NCBI RefSeq assembly: GCF_001558695.1
Contig: NZ_LNTU01000038.1
Location: forward strand, 1-64,000
DNA from: Paramesorhizobium deserti
GTDB lineage: Bacteria; Pseudomonadota; Alphaproteobacteria; Rhizobiales; Rhizobiaceae
Direction: 5' to 3'
DNA: 64,000 nucleotides
Below, in pieces: positions 53,019 through 62,268 of this stretch (positions within the stretch are counted from its first letter, which is position 1; each line of letters opens with the position of its first letter). The position numbers and the translations under genes are program-made. Below the pieces are notes generated by a model that saw only the letters and a program-made list of their open reading frames with translations, had not been told where the DNA came from and searched no databases.

Positions 53019-54260
53019 ATGAGTGATGCGGCTATGGCGACCGGGGATATGGGCGAGCGGAAGGGGAGCGCGGCCGAAGTTTTCGCCGCCTTCCTCAAGC
53101 TTGGGTTGACTTCCTTCGGCGGACCGATCGCGCATCTCGGTTACTTCCGCGACGAATTGGTGGTGCGCCGGCGCTGGATAGACGAGAAGGGCTATGCCGA
53201 TCTCGTGGCGCTCTGCCAGTTCCTGCCCGGCCCGGCATCGAGCCAGACCGGTTTCGCGCTGGGCCTGGTGCGTGGCGGACCGCTGGGCGCCGCCGCTGCC
53301 TGGGCCGCGTTCACTCTTCCTTCGGCAATCCTGCTCGTGCTTTTCGCGTTCGGTGCGGCCTGGTTCGGCGGGCCGGTCGGCTCCGGCATCATCCATGGGC
53401 TCAAGGTCGTGGCCGTCGCCATCGTCGCCCAGGCGGTCTGGGGCATGGCGAAAAACCTCTGCCCCGACAAGGAGCGCGCCACCATCGCGCTCGCAGCCGT
53501 GCTCATCGTGGTTCTCCTGGCGGGATCGCTCGGACAGATAGCGGCGATCGTCGTTGGCGGCCTTGTCGGTCTCTGGCTGTGCCGGACTTCGGGTGAAGCG
53601 ATCACCGGGCATGTGCGCTTTCCCGTCTCGCGCGCCGCGGGTGCTGCGGCGCTTGCCGCCTTCTTTATCCTCTTGATCGGTATACCGATCATCGCCGCGG
53701 CCATCTCCAGCCAGGGGCTGGCGGTCTTCGACGCGTTCTATCGTGCGGGATCGCTGGTGTTCGGCGGCGGCCATGTCGTCCTGCCGTTGCTCGAGGCGGA
53801 AGTGGTGCGGCCCGGCTGGGTATCGGCCGGTGAGTTCCTGGCCGGCTATGGCGCGGCGCAGGCCGTGCCAGGCCCGCTGTTCACCTTCGCCGCCTATCTC
53901 GGCACTGTGCTTGGGCCCGAACCCAACGGCCTGCCGGGAGCTGCCATCGCCCTTGTCGCGGTGTTCCTGCCGGGGCTTCTGCTGCTGATCGGAATCATTC
54001 CGTTCTGGGATGCGTTCCGTGCGCGGGCGAGCGCCCAGGCGCTCATGCGCGGCGCCAACGCGGCGGTCGTCGGCATTCTGGGAGCCGCGCTCTATAACCC
54101 GGTCTGGACCAGCGCCATTGTCGGCCCGTACGAATTCGCGCTGGCGATTACCTGCTTTGTCCTGCTCATGGCATGGAAGTTGCCGCCATGGATCGTCGTC
54201 CTGGTCGCGGCGGCGGGCGGTGTGCTTATTGGCTCCGTTGGAGCAGCACCGGGGCCCTGA
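53019..54260 (+). CDS. chrA: chromate transporter, long-chain ChrA
   Basis: 413 residues from the ATG at 53019; a TTG earlier is possible. Two homologous halves, each beginning with the CHR signature: FLKLGLTSFGGPIAHLGYF and, around 230-250, FDAFYRAGSLVFGGGHVVLPLLE. About ten membrane segments. QFLPGPASSQTGFALG and AVPGPLFTFAAYLG are conserved loops. Long-chain ChrA exports chromate across the inner membrane. It follows the EEP-family gene and converges with the autotransporter gene. Confidence 0.95.
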   Translation: MSDAAMATGDMGERKGSAAEVFAAFLKLGLTSFGGPIAHLGYFRDELVVRRRWIDEKGYADLVALCQFLPGPASSQTGFALGLVRGGPLGAAAAWAAFTLPSAILLVLFAFGAAWFGGPVGSGIIHGLKVVAVAIVAQAVWGMAKNLCPDKERATIALAAVLIVVLLAGSLGQIAAIVVGGLVGLWLCRTSGEAITGHVRFPVSRAAGAAALAAFFILLIGIPIIAAAISSQGLAVFDAFYRAGSLVFGGGHVVLPLLEAEVVRPGWVSAGEFLAGYGAAQAVPGPLFTFAAYLGTVLGPEPNGLPGAAIALVAVFLPGLLLLIGIIPFWDAFRARASAQALMRGANAAVVGILGAALYNPVWTSAIVGPYEFALAITCFVLLMAWKLPPWIVVLVAAAGGVLIGSVGAAPGP

Positions 54261-54302
54261 TTTCGGGCCACGGGCTGGTGTGTGGATCGCAGCCGAGCGC
54301 TG

Positions 54303-57300
54303 TCAGAACCGGAGGGTGGCGGAAATCGTGCCGGAAAGATCGTGACCGGCGCGCGACAGGGTGCTGCCGATGCTGGCGGCGAGCGTCAGGTCGGCGCTGA
54401 CGTCATAGCTCAATCCCGCTTGAACCCGGAAGGCGTCCCGCTCGCCGATCCGCTTGCGGGTTTCGAAACCGGCACCGGGATAGCCGGCAAAGCCAGCCTC
54501 CTGCGCCAGTTCCTTGTTCAGCAATTCGTGGTCCCAGGTGAGCTGTGCGGAAGCCTTCACCATGGAACCCGACGGCAGCGGCACATCGAAGCTGCCGTTC
54601 ATCCCCAGGCTGGAACGCAGCGAATTGAAATCGGTCTCGCCCAGCCATAGGCGGCCGGCATCGCCGTGCTCGGTCAGGTACGGACGCGACAGATGCGTGA
54701 AGCTCAGTCCGGCGACCGGACCGAGGCTTATGGTGCCGCTGAGCGCCCAGCGGTAGCCGCCGGCGGCGGCAAGCGTGGTGCTGTAGCCAGTCCAGTCGGC
54801 CTCTCCTCTGCCACTATAGCCGTTGAAGCTGAAAGGGCGTGTCATGCTGGCGTCCTCGATCCCCATCCGGGCAAGGCCGGACAGCCAGACGCCCGCCAGC
54901 GGGTCTTCCGCATAACGCGCGTGCAGGCCGAGATCGAAGGCGTTGACTTCTCCCTTGCCGGTTTCCGGCGCCTTCACAACGATCGTCTGCTGGCTGAAAG
55001 CACCGTGGAAGCCCAGCACCAGATCCGGATAATCGGCCGCCTGCCGTTCTGCTCCGAACACCAGACCATAGCCGGAGCCGTCATAGCCGACGACTGCGTC
55101 TCCGCGTTTCTGATCAAAGCCGCTGCCGAACGGCACGGCAAAGGCGCGCCATCCGCCTTCCTTTCCCGCCTGTGGAATGATCGCCACGAGTGCGCCGGAG
55201 GTGACGCTGTCGGTGATCTGCCGCTCGCGATCGACGGAGGCGGCAAACATCGCGCTGTAACCCGCCGGCGAGAGCACGTTCAACGCGCTTGCGACCGTGC
55301 TTCCGTCCGTGGCCGAGAAATCGAGAGCGCTATAGAGCGGCTGCATGCCCGGCCCTGCTTGCGCGACGATCTTGTCCAGTGCCTGGCCGGCCTGCCGCGT
55401 GTTGTCGTCACGACCATATTGGCTGTAGGCATTAGCCTTGCGGTCGATTGTCAGCTGATAGCTGTCCGCGCCTTGCGGTGAGGCCTGCAATGTCAACGTC
55501 GGTGACGTCAATTGGCCGCCCTCCACTGTGCCGAAGGCGCCGGTGATGGAGCCGGCCCGCAGCGGGCGGATATTGCCGATCGTCCAGCCATTGGCGTACC
55601 AGCCCCGTGTCGGCGCCAGCGCCAGTGTCAACCGCCCGTCCAGCGCGGCATTACCGCTGACGGTGAGAACGTCATAGGCGTCCTTGCCGCTCACATCGAT
55701 CAGCAGCTCACCGGTGCTTTCCTGCGTGTAGCCGCCGACAATATCAGTGCGGCCGATGGAGCCGATGCCGCCCGGTGTCACGGCACCATTGTTGACGAAG
55801 CCGCTGCCGGCATCGTTCAGCTTATAGTTGCTACTGCCGGCAAGCGTCGCGCCCGGCACGATCTCCATGCCATAGATCTGATGATTGCCGTTGAGCTCGG
55901 TATAGCCGCCGGCGGCCTTGAGCTTCAGATTGGTGATGCCCTTGATGTCGTCGTTGTAAATGAAGGTGAACCGAGGATCGGCGTCGTCGATCGCAATCCC
56001 GTCTTCGTCGGCCAGCAGCCCGAATGTCATTTCGGTCAGGCGTTGCTTGCCGTTCTCATCCTGCTGGTCATAGAGCGAAATGGTATCGCCCTCCAATCTG
56101 GCGCCTCGCAGGACGTTGATGCGATTCACCAGCGCGTTCGACGAGATGTAGATCGCCGCCTGGCTGCCGGCCAGGCGGCCGCTAATGTAGACCTCATCGA
56201 CCAGTGCACCATTCAGCTCATCGAGAAGCGGGATCGGTTGTCCCTGAAAGGTATCAATAAAGGAGCCGCGATACTCGCTTCTATTATTTCCCAGAATGTT
56301 GTTGCCGAAATCGAAGCTGGCAGCGATGCCGCCTTCGCCTAGCGCCTGGATGTCGCCGCGCTGGATGAAATCATGATCCTTGCCATACGTGAACATTACG
56401 CCCCGACCATTGATCCCGTCGGCATAAATCCGTGTACCCGGCCGCACGGTGAAGCCATTGTCCTCGCCATCGATGCGGACGCCGGCACCCCCTGCTCCCA
56501 TGGTCAGGAGATCGGCGCGTTGAACCACCTCGCTATGGCTGCCATGGATATGCAGCCCGAGGCCGAGCGTAGCGATGTTGTACCGGCCGGGGATATAGGC
56601 GGTGCCTTCCGTGTTACGCAGGAAGAAACCATGATCGTTGACCAGAGTCTTGCCGTCGCCATAGATCGAATAGCCGTAGAAATTGCGCCGGTCGATCGTG
56701 TAGCCCATATCCTGCAGCGCGGCGAGCTCGGCCTCCATGAAATTGGTGTAGTTGCGATAAGACTGATGGCTCATTAGGCTGTTTTTCAGCTCGCTATGGC
56801 TCATATAATCGGGATCAAGGAAATCCCCGGCAAAAGTGTGCGCCAATATGTTCACCGGAACACCGGGCATCGCCCCAACGAGGACTTCATTGACACGGTC
56901 TCCGGCAAAATAGCCCTGGTCCTTGCGCACATCGAAGGCATCCGGGTCATAGGGGTTATTGCACTTTGAGCACAAAACAGCCTGGCTAGGCCTGCTAGGT
57001 CTGCCATTGTCGTCGCGCAAATGCTCGGCCCAGCTGCCGATCGTAGGGCCAAAATAGGGGGTAGCCTTATCATTCCAATCATCGATTCCGCTTAAAATTC
57101 CGAGACCATGAGCCAATTCGTGGAAAGCGACAGCGGCAAGGTCGGTATCACTGGAGCGCGGAAGTTGTGACGGCATATAAGGAATTGTCTCGAAGGGCAT
57201 TTTCCCGAGGGCGAACTGGGCATCGGAACCGAAATCCCGTTCACCTGGGTCCTCTCCTTGCAGTGCTGCCTGCAGCTTTGTGAGGCTGGAGGGATCGTAG

Positions 57301-57629
57301 GACGTATAGCTGCTTCCGCCTGAAGCGCCTTCGTCATCATAGGTGCCGACGTTGATGATCGCCGGGAGATGGCCTGGTTGAGGCTTGATGATCTCCGCCC
57401 AGTAGCCTAAGGCGGCAAGGACTTTCTCTTTTTGCTGTGCATTCTGGTTCCATGAAGATTTATAAGCGTCATCTGGAATGTCTGGATCGCCTGCAAACGG
57501 GCCATCGTCCTTGTCAAAGAATCGCACTTCGAAAACCGCAGTACCTTGCGGGTTGTAGATAATCTGATTTTCCAGCGCCATAGCCGGAAAGGCGGGAATT
57601 GAAAGCAAGAAAGCCGCAAAAAATCTCAT
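54303..57629 (-). CDS. autotransporter with metalloprotease passenger
   Basis: 1108 residues from the ATG at 57629. Signal peptide of about 18 residues (FFAAFLLSIPAFPAMA). The passenger begins with a zincin domain: H170-E-L-A-H174-G-L-G-I in AAVAFHELAHGLGILSGI. Then comes a long repetitive beta-helix region (about 330-800) rich in G, N and D. The C-terminal 280 residues form the autotransporter barrel (WTGYSTTLAAAGGYRW..., ending ISATLRF with terminal Phe). The passenger should be exposed at the surface or released and cleave extracellular protein. AT-rich DNA upstream (57640-57680) probably holds the promoter. Confidence 0.92.
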   Translation of the reverse strand: MRFFAAFLLSIPAFPAMALENQIIYNPQGTAVFEVRFFDKDDGPFAGDPDIPDDAYKSSWNQNAQQKEKVLAALGYWAEIIKPQPGHLPAIINVGTYDDEGASGGSSYTSYDPSSLTKLQAALQGEDPGERDFGSDAQFALGKMPFETIPYMPSQLPRSSDTDLAAVAFHELAHGLGILSGIDDWNDKATPYFGPTIGSWAEHLRDDNGRPSRPSQAVLCSKCNNPYDPDAFDVRKDQGYFAGDRVNEVLVGAMPGVPVNILAHTFAGDFLDPDYMSHSELKNSLMSHQSYRNYTNFMEAELAALQDMGYTIDRRNFYGYSIYGDGKTLVNDHGFFLRNTEGTAYIPGRYNIATLGLGLHIHGSHSEVVQRADLLTMGAGGAGVRIDGEDNGFTVRPGTRIYADGINGRGVMFTYGKDHDFIQRGDIQALGEGGIAASFDFGNNILGNNRSEYRGSFIDTFQGQPIPLLDELNGALVDEVYISGRLAGSQAAIYISSNALVNRINVLRGARLEGDTISLYDQQDENGKQRLTEMTFGLLADEDGIAIDDADPRFTFIYNDDIKGITNLKLKAAGGYTELNGNHQIYGMEIVPGATLAGSSNYKLNDAGSGFVNNGAVTPGGIGSIGRTDIVGGYTQESTGELLIDVSGKDAYDVLTVSGNAALDGRLTLALAPTRGWYANGWTIGNIRPLRAGSITGAFGTVEGGQLTSPTLTLQASPQGADSYQLTIDRKANAYSQYGRDDNTRQAGQALDKIVAQAGPGMQPLYSALDFSATDGSTVASALNVLSPAGYSAMFAASVDRERQITDSVTSGALVAIIPQAGKEGGWRAFAVPFGSGFDQKRGDAVVGYDGSGYGLVFGAERQAADYPDLVLGFHGAFSQQTIVVKAPETGKGEVNAFDLGLHARYAEDPLAGVWLSGLARMGIEDASMTRPFSFNGYSGRGEADWTGYSTTLAAAGGYRWALSGTISLGPVAGLSFTHLSRPYLTEHGDAGRLWLGETDFNSLRSSLGMNGSFDVPLPSGSMVKASAQLTWDHELLNKELAQEAGFAGYPGAGFETRKRIGERDAFRVQAGLSYDVSADLTLAASIGSTLSRAGHDLSGTISATLRF

Positions 57630-57821
57630 TTCGCCAACCTGTAGTAGAATTAAAATATTAGTTATAAATAATATTTGGAAATAGACTGGCGTGTAGCCAG
57701 GAAAACAGGTTTGTCCTCCCAATGAAATATCGGCCTCAGGCCGTAAAAAATAAACTATTTTTAAATATTCGCCCGGCGTCAACGCCATTAATTGGGCCGT
57801 ATATCGTTGTATGGCAATAAA

Positions 57822-57861
57822 TTGCGGGCGGTTCCGGTTTGCGAAGCGGGACCGCCCGCAA
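57822..57861 (-). terminator. terminator after the quinone reductase gene
   Basis: TTGCGGGCGGT (57822-57832) and ACCGCCCGCAA (57851-57861) make a perfect 11-bp stem with an 18-base loop; on the gene's strand TTTATT follows. It ends the reductase transcript 27 bases after its stop. Confidence 0.7.
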
Positions 57862-57888
57862 GAGTATCAGATCTAACCGACCATTGTA

Positions 57889-58692
57889 TTATTCGGCTGC
57901 GATTTTAATTGCCTTGTTCAGATGAAGCGTGAAGCCGGTTTCGCGCGGATCGCCCAGCTCAGGTCGAAGCTGCATGCTCGGGATCAGATAATCGCCGGCG
58001 TTCTGCTGCCGATAGGGGATGGGCGCGATGGTGCCGAGCGTGCGCATCCTCTCGCGCAGGTGCTCGGCCATCGTTTCGAAACCTGTGTCGTCGAGTCGGT
58101 CGACCTTGTAGGCCACGAAAGGTGGCAACACATCATAGCCCGGATAATAGAGGATGCCGTGGTTGATCGGGAACAACAGGTCGTCAATGGGGCCGTTGAC
58201 CCCGCGGGCCGAATAATGTTCCTCCCAACCGCCGGCGGTTACGATCAGCATCGCCCGCTTTCCGGCCAGGGTGCCTTCGCCGTAGCGGTCTCCCCATCGC
58301 TTGTCGCTGTGCTCACCGACGCCATAGGCGAAGCCGTAGGAATAGACGCGGTCGATCCAGCCCTTGAGGATCGCCGGCATGGAAAACCACCAGAGAGGAA
58401 ACTGCAGGATCAGGACATCGGCCCACAGGATCTTCTCCTGTTCGGCTTTGACATCGGGTGTCAGCGAATTGTCCGCCAGGGCCTCGCCGGATGCCTTGGC
58501 CGGTTTGAACCGTGCATCCGGCGCCAGTGAAGGGAAATCCGCACGATCGACCTCGGATTTCCAGCCCTCGGCATAGAGATCCGACACCTGCACCTCGTGG
58601 CCCTGGGCCTTGAGTTCATCGACGGCAATATCGCGCAGCGCACCATTGAGCGAGCGCGGTTCGGGATGGGCGAAAACAAGTAGAACTTTCAT
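57889..58692 (-). CDS. NAD(P)H:quinone oxidoreductase (flavodoxin-like fold)
   Basis: 267 residues. The N-terminal motif VLLVFAHPEPRSLNGALRD is the FMN/FAD phosphate-binding loop of the NQO1/MdaB/KefF family; ILQFPLWWFSMPAILKGWIDRV is the conserved W-x-x-P region and TAGGWEEHYS the third flavin contact. These enzymes reduce quinones or electrophiles by two electrons, protecting against redox stress. Divergent from a LysR gene with a 94-base shared control region. Long C-terminal tail as in the NQO1 type. Confidence 0.9.
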   Translation of the reverse strand: MKVLLVFAHPEPRSLNGALRDIAVDELKAQGHEVQVSDLYAEGWKSEVDRADFPSLAPDARFKPAKASGEALADNSLTPDVKAEQEKILWADVLILQFPLWWFSMPAILKGWIDRVYSYGFAYGVGEHSDKRWGDRYGEGTLAGKRAMLIVTAGGWEEHYSARGVNGPIDDLLFPINHGILYYPGYDVLPPFVAYKVDRLDDTGFETMAEHLRERMRTLGTIAPIPYRQQNAGDYLIPSMQLRPELGDPRETGFTLHLNKAIKIAAE

Positions 58693-58773
58693 GGGTCACA
58701 ATCCTTGTTCGGGAAGATGACCTATGAGGTAGCCAATGCGGAAGCGATCCGGTAGATATGGATAATGCATAGG

Positions 58774-58788
58774 ATTATTCCGAATAAT
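58774..58788. promoter_or_regulatory. 15-bp palindrome in the LysR/quinone-reductase control region
   Basis: ATTATTC-C-GAATAAT overlaps the LysR start codon at 58787 by two bases. It matches the inverted-repeat form (T-N11-A) LysR proteins bind and would let the regulator repress itself while acting on the divergent reductase gene. Confidence 0.55.
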
Positions 58789-59707
58789 GGATAAATCGGA
58801 TATCACGCTGGAACGCATGCGCAGCTTTGTCCGCGTCGCCGAACGCGGCAGCCTGTCGGCGGTGGCGCGCGAGTTCGGGATCGGCCAGTCGACTATCACG
58901 CGGCATCTGCGGGAGCTGGAGGAGGCCGTCGGCGTGCCTCTTCTCTCAAGAACCACGCGACGCGTCACCCTAACCGACGAGGGTGGTCGCTATTATGCCA
59001 ATTGCGTCCAGATTTTGCGGCTTGTCGAGCAGGCGGGGGACGAGGTGCGGGGCACGCGCGGCGCGCCGGCCGGCACGATCCGCATTTCCTGCACGGCGGC
59101 CTTCGGCGTCCTGCATGTAAGCCGGCTCATTTTTGCCTTCCAGGATCGGTATTCCGATATCGGGGTGGATTTGAGCCTCACCGACGAGCGGATCGATCTC
59201 GTGCGCGAGGGCGTCGATATCGCGCTCCGCCTAGGGCCGCTGACCGACAGTTCCATGAAGCTCAGGTCTCTCGGCCAGTCCCGCCGCCTGCTGGTCGCAT
59301 CGCCGGATTATCTGGCGGCGCGCCGAAGGCCGTCCTCCCTGCAGGACCTCTCCGGCCATGAGGGCATCCGCATGTCGAATGTGGCGGGAAGCGATACACT
59401 CATCCTGCAAGGGCCGGGCGGCGAGCATCATGCGGTACCCTTCGGCGGCCGTCTTCGGGTCGACCATGGGCTGGCCGCGCGCGAGGCGCTTGTCGCCGGA
59501 CGCGGCATTGCGCCCGCCCACCAGTGGCTTGTCGACGATCTCCTGGGCGAAGGCCGGCTCGAGCCGATATTGCCGGACTATTCATTGGCGTTCGTGCCGC
59601 TCAACATGCTGATCGTGCCGGAACGGGCAGGCATCGCCCGGGTCCGGCTCCTGGTCGACTTCATCGTCGAGCGGATCGGCGATGTTCCCGGAATTGAGCG
59701 GTCGTGA
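58787..59707 (+). CDS. LysR-family transcriptional regulator
   Basis: 306 residues: helix-turn-helix at about 8-66 (MRSFVRVAERGSLSAVAREFGIGQSTITRHLREL) and the LysR effector domain from about 90 (IRISCTAAFGVLHVSRLIFAFQDRYSDIGVDLSLTDER). It belongs to the DsdC/CrgA-like group that often regulates quinone reductases. Divergent from the quinone reductase gene. The palindrome over the start suggests autoregulation; a start at the Met of MRSF (codon 11) is possible. Confidence 0.92.
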   Translation: MDKSDITLERMRSFVRVAERGSLSAVAREFGIGQSTITRHLRELEEAVGVPLLSRTTRRVTLTDEGGRYYANCVQILRLVEQAGDEVRGTRGAPAGTIRISCTAAFGVLHVSRLIFAFQDRYSDIGVDLSLTDERIDLVREGVDIALRLGPLTDSSMKLRSLGQSRRLLVASPDYLAARRRPSSLQDLSGHEGIRMSNVAGSDTLILQGPGGEHHAVPFGGRLRVDHGLAAREALVAGRGIAPAHQWLVDDLLGEGRLEPILPDYSLAFVPLNMLIVPERAGIARVRLLVDFIVERIGDVPGIERS

Positions 59708-59749
59708 CGGGATGCTCAGGGTTGACCTAAATGGTCCGACCGCGCGGTG

Positions 59750-60144
59750 CTACGCCAGTTGCCCCTTATCTGCATTCGTGGGACTGATGAAGCCGCCAAT
59801 GGGCGCTTCATGCGGAAGGGACCAGCCGAAATAGACCTCCGCCTCGATGATCCTGCCGTCCCGTATGGTCAGGATCTCGGTGTTGCGGAAGCGCCGGCCC
59901 TCATCCGCCGTTCCTTCGTAGGTCACGAAAACCGATCTTCATGCTCAACGAGGTGGATGAAGCGGAAGTCCGAGATCGTTTCGCTGTTGGGCCAGCAGCG
60001 TTCGAAATAGGTTTGCCGGTCGAGACGATTGTCAAGCGGGCTGGTGAAATGAAAGTCGCTGCCGATCAGCGCCTCGATAGCTGCGCGGTCATTGTCGACA
60101 TAAGCCTGATAGCTCCTGCGGGCGATTTCTGTGAGGGCGGTCAT
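59750..60144 (-). pseudogene. SnoaL-like (NTF2 fold) protein with one frameshift
   Basis: From the ATG at 60144 (MTALTEIARRSYQAYVDNDRAAIEALIGSDFHFTSPLDN) the frame runs to EHEDRF, then stops. One base later the family pattern continues in another frame: VFVTYEGTADEGRRFRNTEILTIRDGRIIEAEVYFGWS to a stop at 59750. Together they give about 131 residues, the right size for a SnoaL-like protein. The missing base is near 59932 in GATCGGTTTTCG. A real frameshift or a sequencing error. Confidence 0.75.
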
Positions 60145-60234
60145 CACGGATCCTTTCTGAATGCAATTTGCAAGCAGTCTATTAATATATAAACTGCTTT
60201 CAGATTGCAACCAGATTGGCCGTGGCCGTCTCAA

Positions 60235-61749
60235 TCAGACTGTGACCTCCTTCGGCTGCTTGATGGCCATGAAATAGAAGAAAAGGGCGGCCAGGACCAG
60301 GAAGAACAGGCTATCGGGGCTGGTCAGGAAGACCGTCGGGTCGCCATCGCTGAGCGCCAGCGAGCGGCGCAGATATTGTTCGAGATCCGGCCCGAGGATG
60401 AAACCAAGCAGCAGCGATACGGTGGGATAGTTCTGCTGGCGCAGGAAGAAGGCGAGCACGCCGAACACCACGGCCAGCGCCATCTGGAAGATCGAGAAGG
60501 TCGCGGCATAGCTGCCGACGAGCGCGACGACGGCGATGCAGGCATAGAGAAGTCCCTTCGGGATCGAAACGATCTTCACGAAATAGGGTCCGAGGAGGAA
60601 CAGTGTCAGCGGAATGAGCACCAGCGCGCTGACGAGGAGCGAAGCGAACATGGGGGCGACGAGATCGGTCTGCGTCTCCAGCAGCCGCACGCCCGGCTGG
60701 AGGCCATTGATAACGAGCACGCCAAGCACCACCGCCGTTGTCGGATCGCCGGGAATGCCGAACATCAGCATCGGCACGAAAGCGCCGCCGCACATGGAAT
60801 TGTTGGCGGCTTCCGCCGCGGCGATGCCTTCGCGGCTGCCGTGACCGTAGAGATCAGGACGTTTTGAGCGGCGCTTGGCGTCGGCATAGGCGACGAAGGC
60901 CGCCATCGAACCGCCGACACCCGGCAGAACGCCGATACCGTAACCGAACAGGCTGCTCTTGAGATAGGTATAGGGGCCGATTTCCCGGAGCTGCGCCAGG
61001 GTGGGAAGGAAATCGCGGCGACGGATCACCGCCGCTTCCGCGCGGATGGCAGCGGCCTGAATGCCGTCGCGGTGCAGTTGCGCCTGGTAGAGAACCTCGC
61101 TGATGGCGAAGGCGCCGATGATGAGCGGCATCATGTTGATGCCTTCGACCAGCATCTCGGTACCAAAGTTGAAACGCGCGATCGGCTGCATGACATCGAT
61201 GCCGATCGTCGCGATCATCATGCCGAGCAGGGTAGTGACCAGTCCTTTCGCGATCGCGTCGCGCTGCATGATGACGATAACGACCAGCGCGAAGAGCACG
61301 AGCGAAAACTTGCCCGGCGTCTGGATCAGGAGCGAGAGCTTGGCGGCAAGCGGCAGGAACAGCATCAGCATCAGCGCGCCTAGGCTGCCACCGACCATCG
61401 AGCCAAACGCCGCATGGCCGAGCGCATTGGCGCCCTCTCCCCTTTTCATCAGGGGATAGCCTTCCATGGAAGTCATCATCGACGAGGGCGCGCCGGGAAT
61501 ATTGATGGTGGTGGCGGTGATGCTGCCGGCATACATGCCCGACATGAAGATGGCAGCGCACATGACCAGCGCGGGAACGACATCCATGCTGTAGGTGATG
61601 GGCAGAAGCAGCGCGATCGCCAGCACCGACGTCAGCCCCGGCACGGCACCGAAGAACGTGCCGACCGCGAAGCCAACCACCATGGAAAACAGCACGTCGG
61701 CGCGGGCAAGCGCGCCGAAGCCTTTGAGAATTTCGAGGAAGAAGTCCAT
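60235..61749 (-). CDS. tctA: tripartite tricarboxylate transporter large permease
   Basis: 504 residues with about 12 membrane segments. The TctA hallmark stretch is near the N-terminus, FGAVPGLTSVLAIALLLPITY, and the duplicated counterpart is YGIGVLPGVGGSMAAFVAYADAKR; PEEFGHG-like DLYGHGSREGIAAAEAANNSMCGGAFVPML is conserved too. It carries dicarboxylates or tricarboxylates with Na+ or H+, with the small permease TctB and binding protein TctC. The start overlaps the tctB stop (TGATG). No gene follows for 90 bases. Confidence 0.95.
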   Translation of the reverse strand: MDFFLEILKGFGALARADVLFSMVVGFAVGTFFGAVPGLTSVLAIALLLPITYSMDVVPALVMCAAIFMSGMYAGSITATTINIPGAPSSMMTSMEGYPLMKRGEGANALGHAAFGSMVGGSLGALMLMLFLPLAAKLSLLIQTPGKFSLVLFALVVIVIMQRDAIAKGLVTTLLGMMIATIGIDVMQPIARFNFGTEMLVEGINMMPLIIGAFAISEVLYQAQLHRDGIQAAAIRAEAAVIRRRDFLPTLAQLREIGPYTYLKSSLFGYGIGVLPGVGGSMAAFVAYADAKRRSKRPDLYGHGSREGIAAAEAANNSMCGGAFVPMLMFGIPGDPTTAVVLGVLVINGLQPGVRLLETQTDLVAPMFASLLVSALVLIPLTLFLLGPYFVKIVSIPKGLLYACIAVVALVGSYAATFSIFQMALAVVFGVLAFFLRQQNYPTVSLLLGFILGPDLEQYLRRSLALSDGDPTVFLTSPDSLFFLVLAALFFYFMAIKQPKEVTV

Positions 61750-62213
61750 CAGATCACGCCCATCAGGGTTGGTAGCCGGATGCCGAAGGCAAATGCGAAC
61801 AGGCCATGGAAAACCGCCGTGACCGCGACAGCATAGAATATCTGCCGGATGATCCGCCCGTCCTGGAACTGGAAGAGGCGGAACAGGGCCAGCACGAAAA
61901 GCAGGGTCGACACGCCGTAGCCGAGCGGCTTGAAGGCGGCGATGTAGAGGACCGTGGCAAGCACGATCAGGAAGGGCTGCAGGAGGCTACCCTCGGGTTG
62001 CTCATGCTCCTGCGTCAGGTCGCTCCAGATGATGCGGGCGAGGCCCGCATACATGATGAAGGCGATGACAAGCGGCATGAAGGAGGGGCCGGCGAGACCT
62101 TCGCTGATCTGCGGCACGATCCGCAATGCGGCCGCGATATAGACGGTGGTCAGGATGAATAGGAACAGCGGCAGGAGAAGACGGCTCTTCCACTGCAGTC
62201 GGGGCGTTGTCAT
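61749..62213 (-). CDS. tctB: tripartite tricarboxylate transporter small permease
   Basis: 154 residues with four membrane segments (LLLPLFLFILTTVYIAAALRI, FMPLVIAFIMYAGLARIIW, PFLIVLATVLYIAAFKPLGYGVSTLLFVLALF, AVAVTAVFHGLFAFAFGI). It is the DUF1468/TctB type subunit. It lies 55 bases after tctC, with a hairpin in between, and is coupled to tctA. Confidence 0.93.
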   Translation of the reverse strand: MTTPRLQWKSRLLLPLFLFILTTVYIAAALRIVPQISEGLAGPSFMPLVIAFIMYAGLARIIWSDLTQEHEQPEGSLLQPFLIVLATVLYIAAFKPLGYGVSTLLFVLALFRLFQFQDGRIIRQIFYAVAVTAVFHGLFAFAFGIRLPTLMGVI

Positions 62214-62236
62214 GGGCTCCTCCCAACTGGAACGGT

Positions 62237-62261
62237 TGCCGGCGGGAGTTTCCCGCCGGCA
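62237..62261 (-). promoter_or_regulatory. intercistronic hairpin between tctC and tctB
   Basis: TGCCGGCGGGA (62237-62247), GTT, TCCCGCCGGCA (62251-62261): an 11-bp perfect stem with a 3-base loop after the binding-protein gene. Like the one at 33115 it may stabilise the binding-protein message. Confidence 0.65.
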
Positions 62262-62268
62262 TGTATTG

